DNA from: DASXMT01 sp035552655
GTDB taxonomy: Bacteria > Actinomycetota > Acidimicrobiia > Acidimicrobiales > RAAP-2
Direction: 5' to 3'
DNA length: 10,282 nucleotides
NCBI GenBank assembly: GCA_035552655.1
Contig: DASZLD010000047.1
Span: 1-10,282, forward strand
Positions within the stretch are counted from its first letter, which is position 1. Each line of letters opens with the position of its first letter. Below are positions 6,891 through 10,282 of the stretch, one piece after another. Both the position numbers and the translations under genes were made by a program. The notes beneath the pieces were generated by a model, which was not told the origin of the DNA, did no database searches, and worked only from the letters and a program-made list of their open reading frames with translations.

Positions 6891-7886
6891 GTGAGCGAGG
6901 CGGTTCCCTCACTCCCCCTCGGGCCCGGCGACTCAGGCGCGGCGGTGGCCGATGTACAGGCTCGGCTGCACGCGCTCGGCTTGACCAGCGCCATTGACCC
7001 CGAGGGCCAGTTCGGCGACGGCACCGGAGCAGCGGTCGAAGCCTTCCAGCACCGACGTGGCCTCCGGATCGACGGAATCTGCGGTCCACAGACGTGGTCG
7101 GCCCTGGTCGAGGCAGGCCGGCGCCTGGGCGATCGATTCTTGTACCGCCGAACCCCCATGGTCCGAGGTGACGATGTCGCTGAGCTGCAACAACGCCTCA
7201 GCGCACTGGGATTCGACACCGGCCGGGTCGACGGGATCTTCGGGGACCTAACCTCGGCCGCACTCGGCGAGTTCCAGCGCAACGCCGGGGTGCCCGTCGA
7301 TGGGATCGCCGGCGCCGCCACCGTGCGCGAGCTCATTCGGTTCGGGTCCCGGCACAAGGGGTCCGAAGAGTTGGTGACCGAAGTCCGGGATCGGGAGCGC
7401 CTGCGCCAAGCACCGAGAACCCTCACCGGTCGACGAGTGGCCATCGGCGAAGAGGGAGGGCTCGACGCCGCGGTGGGAGCGCTCAGACGCCTGTTGGTCA
7501 GCAACGGGGCCCACGTCACCACCCACCATCACCCAGACGGGTCGGTTCAGGCCTCAGAGGCCAATGCCGGTGGGGCCGAGGTATACCTCGGGCTTCGTCT
7601 GGTTGCCGGTGAGCGATCCTGTTCGTCCTCCTACTACGCCGGGTACCGGTACCAGTCCCCCGGCGGGCGGCGGCTGGCCGAGCTGCTCCAGGCCCGGCTC
7701 CCTTCCGAACTGGCCATTGCCGACGGCGGGAGCCGGGGGATGTCCATTCCGCTGCTCCGCGAGACACGCATGCCTGCCGTCATTTGTGAGATCGGCCCAG
7801 CCACCGTGGTCGTCGAACAGACGGCGGATCTCGCCCGCGCCGTCGTCGGTGCACTCACCGGATGGGCCGATTCGGCCTGGGACTGA
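6891..7886 (+). CDS. cwlM: CwlM-like protein: two PG-binding repeats plus inactive amidase_3 domain
   Basis: The 331-residue protein has no signal peptide. Two PG_binding_1 repeats occupy about residues 10-75 (GDSGAAVADVQARL, then FGDGTGAAVEAFQ and GICGPQTW) and about 90-152 (RGDDVAELQQRL, then FGDLTSAALGEFQ and GIAGAATV). A domain resembling N-acetylmuramoyl-L-alanine amidase (amidase_3) follows at about 180-325. The family's zinc motif DPGHGG reads IGEEGG here (E188 at the His position). The second His region reads VYLGLR (231-236). Only the late acidic residue is kept, in CEIG (E300). A working amidase is therefore unlikely. M. tuberculosis CwlM is a cytoplasmic, PknB-phosphorylated activator of MurA, which makes the first peptidoglycan precursor. 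A similar regulatory role here is inferred from architecture and position after trxA. The GTG start is preceded only by a weak GGGG. The gene converges on parB. Confidence 0.85.
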   Translation: MSEAVPSLPLGPGDSGAAVADVQARLHALGLTSAIDPEGQFGDGTGAAVEAFQHRRGLRIDGICGPQTWSALVEAGRRLGDRFLYRRTPMVRGDDVAELQQRLSALGFDTGRVDGIFGDLTSAALGEFQRNAGVPVDGIAGAATVRELIRFGSRHKGSEELVTEVRDRERLRQAPRTLTGRRVAIGEEGGLDAAVGALRRLLVSNGAHVTTHHHPDGSVQASEANAGGAEVYLGLRLVAGERSCSSSYYAGYRYQSPGGRRLAELLQARLPSELAIADGGSRGMSIPLLRETRMPAVICEIGPATVVVEQTADLARAVVGALTGWADSAWD

Positions 7887-7944
7887 GCTGAAACCGACCA
7901 GAAACCGCTGAACCTTCGACCTCCACGGGAGAGTGTCGGCCCTG

Positions 7945-7957
7945 GTGGACAATCCAC
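7945..7957. repeat. Overlapping inverted repeat GTGGA-caa-TCCAC
   Basis: A 5-bp inverted repeat shares its right arm with the left arm of the 10-bp repeat at 7953-7979. This gives three copies of the TCCAC/GTGGA core within 35 bp in alternating orientation. Read from the minus strand, 7944-7952 is TTGTCCACC, one base from the DnaA box TTGTCCACA. Confidence 0.5.
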
Positions 7958-7979
7958 AACCTCATGCACAGGTTGTGGA
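7953..7979 (+). terminator. Perfect 10-bp inverted repeat between convergent genes
   Basis: TCCACAACCT (7953-7962) and AGGTTGTGGA (7970-7979) form a perfect 10-bp stem with a 7-nt loop, 66 nt after the cwlM-like stop. It is a reasonable bidirectional terminator for convergent transcription, but no T-tract follows on either strand. The arms also carry DnaA-box-like TCCACA cores, so a protein-binding role is an alternative. Confidence 0.45.
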
Positions 7980-7987
7980 CGAAGCTC

Positions 7988-8025
7988 TAGTGACGCGTTA
8001 GATCCAAGTCACTACTTACAGTAGT
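7988..8025. repeat. Nested inverted repeats TAGTGAC/GTCACTA and ACTACT/AGTAGT
   Basis: TAGTGAC (7988-7994) and GTCACTA (8008-8014) form a 7-bp inverted repeat with a 13-nt spacer. ACTACT (8011-8016) and AGTAGT (8020-8025) form a 6-bp stem with a 3-nt loop. They share bases 8011-8014, so only one can fold at a time. Function is unknown. An operator or an RNA switch in a 3' untranslated region are both possible. Confidence 0.4.
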
Positions 8026-8028
8026 CGG

Positions 8029-8058
8029 TTGCCTGGGTATACGGGAGTTATGTAAAAT
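8029..8058 (+). promoter_or_regulatory. Candidate sigma70-type promoter antisense to parB
   Basis: TTGCCT (8029-8034, 4 of 6 to TTGACA) and TAAAAT (8053-8058, 5 of 6 to TATAAT) are 18 nt apart. Transcription would start near 8065 and run into the 3' end of parB on the opposite strand. No convincing sense gene lies downstream, so the product would be an antisense RNA. The same AT-rich bases also serve the proposed parB terminator, which may be the real reason they are AT-rich. Confidence 0.3.
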
Positions 8059-8083
8059 AAACCCACTAAGCGCGACTTCAGTG
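8051..8083 (-). terminator. Candidate Rho-independent terminator of parB
   Basis: On the minus strand, directly after the parB TAA, CACT-G-AAG pairs with CTT-AGTG around a TCGCG loop: seven base pairs with one bulged G (8064-8083). GGTTTATTTT follows (8054-8063), with seven T in ten. The order of stem then T-rich tract fits an intrinsic terminator. The stem is AU-rich and so modest in strength. Confidence 0.5.
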
Positions 8084-9046
8084 TTACTCAGCTGTGGATG
8101 CGAGCTCTCCAACCATCAACTTGTAGATGCGCTCGAGGTCCTCGAGGGTGGCAAAGTCGACCACCACCTTTCCCCGCTTGGCACTCATGTCGACCTTGAC
8201 CCGGGTGTTGAGATGGCTCGAGAGCAGTTCCTCCAGCTCGAGCAGGCCCGGTGGGGGCAGGCGCCTGGGCGCAGAGGGCGGCGGGGGGACCTCTTCGGCC
8301 TCCTGAGGTGGGACGCTCGGTTCAAGGTCCTCCACCACGGCCAGGTCAGGTACCCGTTCGGGCTCGTCGGGCTGAGTACTGGCCCGTACCGCCTCTTCAA
8401 CCGCTCGCACCGTCAGGCCCTCGGCCACGATCGACTTTGCCAGTGCCTCCTGGTAGCCCCGATCGGGCGTACCCAGGAGGGCTCGGGCGTGACCGGGGCT
8501 GATCTGCCCCTCGGCCAACAGCCGCCGAGCACCAGAAGGGAGCTGCAGCAACCGAAGGGTATTGGTCACCGCCGTCCTGCTCTTGCCGACGCGGGTGGCC
8601 ACCTCATCATGGGTGTAGTCGAATTCTTCGATCAACTGTTGATAGGCCGATGCCTCCTCGAGAACGTTGAGGTCCTGGCGATGGAGGTTTTCGACGAGCG
8701 CCTGCTCGAGGCTATGTGCGTCATCGGTTACCTGGATCAAAACCGGAATGGTCTGGAGTCCGGCCCGCCGGGCCGCCCGCCAGCGGCGCTCGCCAGCAAT
8801 CAGCTCGAATTCATCTTCCCCATCACCGCCGCTCTGTCGGACCAGAATCGGCTGGAGAACGCCGAGCTCTTTGATCGAGGAAGCCAGTGACGCCATGGTC
8901 TCATCATCGAAATGAGAACGAGGTTGCAGCGGATTCGGCTTGATGCTGCCGATGGGCACCTCACGCAATGCCGATGATCGATCACCCACAACTTCCGTCG
9001 GTATCAGAGCACCGAGTCCCTTACCCAGACCGCTACGACGCGCCAC
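8084..9046 (-). CDS. parB: Chromosome partitioning protein ParB
   Basis: ParB binds parS sites near the origin, spreads as a CTP-dependent clamp, and with ParA moves sister origins apart. The 320 residues are typical of chromosomal ParB. The N-terminal RRSGLGKGLGALIP segment interacts with ParA in known homologues. The PNPLQPR box is at 37-43, the CTP-binding GERRWRAA at 85-92, and ENLHRQDLN at 119-127. A helix-turn-helix follows at about 145-167 (THDEVATRVGKS onward). A Pro/acidic linker at about 230-265 leads to the C-terminal dimerisation domain (about 266-316). All CTP-switch motifs are intact. The start is GTG 9046, 14 bp inside parA. The perfect Shine-Dalgarno decides this start. The stop is followed at once by a terminator-like hairpin, so parB probably ends the operon. 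No consensus parS site was seen in the window. Confidence 0.96.
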   Translation of the reverse strand: MARRSGLGKGLGALIPTEVVGDRSSALREVPIGSIKPNPLQPRSHFDDETMASLASSIKELGVLQPILVRQSGGDGEDEFELIAGERRWRAARRAGLQTIPVLIQVTDDAHSLEQALVENLHRQDLNVLEEASAYQQLIEEFDYTHDEVATRVGKSRTAVTNTLRLLQLPSGARRLLAEGQISPGHARALLGTPDRGYQEALAKSIVAEGLTVRAVEEAVRASTQPDEPERVPDLAVVEDLEPSVPPQEAEEVPPPPSAPRRLPPPGLLELEELLSSHLNTRVKVDMSAKRGKVVVDFATLEDLERIYKLMVGELASTAE

Positions 9047-10232
9047 CGCTGACCTCCTTCGCTAGCTCCCGATAGGCAATCGCCCCTCGGGAGGTGGGAT
9101 CGAACACGGAAATCGGTTGCCCGAACGAGGGGGCTTCCGACAAACGAACGGTCCTGGGTATGACATTTCGGCAGACCTTGGCGCCAAAGTGCTCCCGCAC
9201 TTCCGTGGCCACCTGGTCCGAGAGCTTGGTCCGGGCGTCGTACATGGTCAGCACGATGGTGGAAACCTCCAGGCCATCGTTGAGGTTGGAGGCAACCAAG
9301 TGGACGTTGCGAAGCAACTGACTAAGGCCTTCGAGGGCGTAGTACTCGCACTGGATGGGGACCAGTACCTCGGCGGCGGCAGCCAGGCCGTTCACCGTGA
9401 TCAACCCCAAAGACGGAGGGCAGTCGATCAGAACGTAATCAAAATCGTCGATGACGGTCTCGATCGCTCGTTTTAGCTTGAGCTCGCGACTGAACGCCGG
9501 CACCAACTCGATCTCGGCGCCAGCCAGGTCGATGGTGGCAGGAGCGACGAAGAGATTCTTCATGTTGGTCGGCTCGATGCAATCCTCTAAAGCGTCGTCT
9601 CGCATGATGACGTCGTACATTGAACGCTCGAAGTTTCTGGCATCGATCCCGAGCCCGGTCGTGGCATTTCCCTGCGGGTCGAGGTCGATGACCAGAACCC
9701 GAAAATCCAGCTCGGCCAGGGCTGCACCCAGATTTACCGCGGTGGTGGTCTTGCCCACGCCACCCTTCTGGTTGGCAACGGCAATGATCCGGGGGAGCGG
9801 GAGGCGTGCCGCCGGTTGCTCGGTTCCCTCATCGGACTCGACCTCCTTGTCAACCTCAGCAGGAGCCGCACTCTCCGCGCTGGGGATGGCATCAACATCC
9901 TTCACCGCTTCCTTGACCGCGGCGGGCCGGGTCGCAACGGCGGTGACCTTCTCCGGGGTGGCGGCGCTCTCTGGTTCAGGTTCTGGTTCCGGTTCCGGTG
10001 CCGGTTGTGGAACGGCGGCGGCCTCCACCACGACCGCCTCCTCCTCGGGCGCTGTGTCCGCATCCGCTGACGGGCCCGGTGCAGCTTCCTGGATTGCCTC
10101 GTCTGCGGAAGCGGTGCGCTCAGAACTCTCAGCATCAGGACCCTGGTCCGTCGCCAATGGTTCAACCTCTACCGGAGAGTCTTGTTTCTCCTGGCGGGAG
10201 GCCTTGTCTCGATCTCGGCGGAGTCCGCGCAT
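9033..10232 (-). CDS. parA: Chromosome partitioning ATPase ParA with acidic N-terminal extension
   Basis: ParA is a deviant-Walker ATPase. As an ATP dimer it binds the nucleoid nonspecifically and is released by ParB, which pulls the origin regions apart. From ATG 10232 it has 399 residues. The ATPase core begins at about 147 with RIIAVANQKGG. The Walker A KGGVGKTT starts at Lys156 (signature lysine), the DLDPQGN motif follows, Walker B is VLIDCPP, and the C-terminal part has SEAPSFGQP and AYRELAKEV. Residues 1-146 are an extra low-complexity tail rich in Glu, Ala and Pro, with an EP dipeptide run near 75-87. Typical ParA proteins are about 260-330 residues. ATG 10232 was preferred to ATG 10268, which would add 12 residues, because GAGGAG lies 7 nt before it, whereas 10268 has only an abutting GAGG. 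The operon promoter is outside the window. Confidence 0.95.
   Translation of the reverse strand: MRGLRRDRDKASRQEKQDSPVEVEPLATDQGPDAESSERTASADEAIQEAAPGPSADADTAPEEEAVVVEAAAVPQPAPEPEPEPEPESAATPEKVTAVATRPAAVKEAVKDVDAIPSAESAAPAEVDKEVESDEGTEQPAARLPLPRIIAVANQKGGVGKTTTAVNLGAALAELDFRVLVIDLDPQGNATTGLGIDARNFERSMYDVIMRDDALEDCIEPTNMKNLFVAPATIDLAGAEIELVPAFSRELKLKRAIETVIDDFDYVLIDCPPSLGLITVNGLAAAAEVLVPIQCEYYALEGLSQLLRNVHLVASNLNDGLEVSTIVLTMYDARTKLSDQVATEVREHFGAKVCRNVIPRTVRLSEAPSFGQPISVFDPTSRGAIAYRELAKEVSGGAS
9051..9060 (-). promoter_or_regulatory. Perfect Shine-Dalgarno of parB inside parA
   Basis: Read on the minus strand, GAAGGAGGTC lies 4-5 nt before GTG 9046. AAGGAGGT is fully complementary to the 16S rRNA tail. 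It overlaps the last codons of parA (KEV), pointing to coupled, efficient ParB synthesis despite the GTG start. Confidence 0.85.
9972..10010 (-). repeat. Hexanucleotide repeat coding for Glu-Pro dipeptides
   Basis: Six or so degenerate tandem copies of a GGTTCN unit (plus strand) encode alternating Pro and Glu in the ParA extension. The third positions vary, so the repeat is kept at the protein level and is not a recent perfect DNA expansion. Confidence 0.7.
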
Positions 10233-10239
10233 AATGGCT

Positions 10240-10245
10240 CTCCTC
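10240..10245 (-). promoter_or_regulatory. Shine-Dalgarno supporting the downstream parA start
   Basis: GAGGAG on the minus strand lies 7 nt before ATG 10232. This is the normal spacing and the reason for preferring this start over ATG 10268. Confidence 0.6.
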
Positions 10246-10282
10246 GGCCTCGGGTTCAAGGACTCCATCCTCGCCGCGGCTT

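Larger units (their letters stand above)
7887..8083. other. Convergent intergenic region, AT-rich right half
   Basis: This 197-bp gap lies between the 3' ends of the cwlM-like gene and parB. No coding potential is apparent. Hand counting 7981-8083 gives 48 G/C in 103 bases (about 47%), far lower than the surrounding genes. It holds the inverted repeats, terminator and promoter candidates listed separately. Confidence 0.8.

Noticed and set aside
7887..8083. parS site near parB
   Set aside because: I looked for the consensus TGTTTCACGTGAAACA and close variants here and elsewhere in the window and saw none. A computed mismatch search would be needed to exclude degenerate sites.
7887..8083. The chromosomal origin oriC itself
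   Set aside because: DnaA-box-like cores and AT-rich DNA are present, but the gap is short, convergent, and not beside dnaA or dnaN. In this gene order oriC is expected several kb beyond the parA side of the window.
8081..8890. Plus-strand open frame of 269 codons antisense to parB
   Set aside because: ParB is intact and motif-complete on the other strand, and the antisense product has no recognisable domain. It is left only as the possible target of the antisense promoter.
1..10282. CRISPR arrays, insertion sequences, tRNA or rRNA genes
   Set aside because: No regularly spaced repeats, transposase motifs, terminal repeats or tRNA-like folds were seen. The window is conserved core chromosome.

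Overview
The window is about 10.3 kb of GC-rich, densely packed chromosome from an actinobacterium. It is the conserved segment next to the replication origin. The order DUF6049-like exported protein, murJ, (two genes), trxB, trxA, cwlM-like gene, then parB and parA on the opposite strand matches, as I recall it, Mycobacterium tuberculosis Rv3909, Rv3910, [sigM, rsmA], trxB2, trxC, cwlM, parB, parA. No mobile element, tRNA, rRNA or CRISPR array is visible. Two things suggest a deep actinobacterial branch such as Acidimicrobiia rather than a mycobacterium or Streptomyces: sigM/rsmA are replaced by degV plus a small membrane protein, and MurJ carries no C-terminal pseudokinase. This placement is an inference.

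Positions 1-5004 (+) hold a translationally linked envelope cluster. A secreted protein with one C-terminal membrane anchor (28-2307) overlaps the start of the lipid II flippase murJ (2304-4190) by ATGA. murJ in turn overlaps a DegV-family fatty-acid-binding protein (4162-5004), whose strong Shine-Dalgarno lies inside the murJ tail.

Positions 5005-7886 (+) hold the thioredoxin and cell-wall control block. A small two-helix membrane protein (5089-5451), apparently transcribed as a leaderless mRNA, is ATGA-coupled to thioredoxin reductase trxB (5448-6416). After 107 bp comes trxA (6524-6850), then a CwlM-like protein (6891-7886). The last has two peptidoglycan-binding repeats and an amidase_3-like domain that has lost the metal-binding histidines, so it is probably a cytosolic regulator rather than a hydrolase.

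Positions 7887-8083 form a convergent intergenic gap. Its right half is about 47% GC by hand count, well below the rest of the window. It contains a perfect 10-bp inverted repeat built from TCCACA cores like DnaA boxes, a second nested set of inverted repeats, a candidate parB terminator, and a near-consensus promoter facing the parB 3' end.

Positions 8084-10282 (-) hold the parA-parB segregation operon. The genes overlap by 14 bp, and parB has a perfect Shine-Dalgarno inside the parA 3' end. ParA carries an unusual acidic, Pro-rich N-terminal extension of about 145 residues. No consensus parS site was seen by eye in the window.
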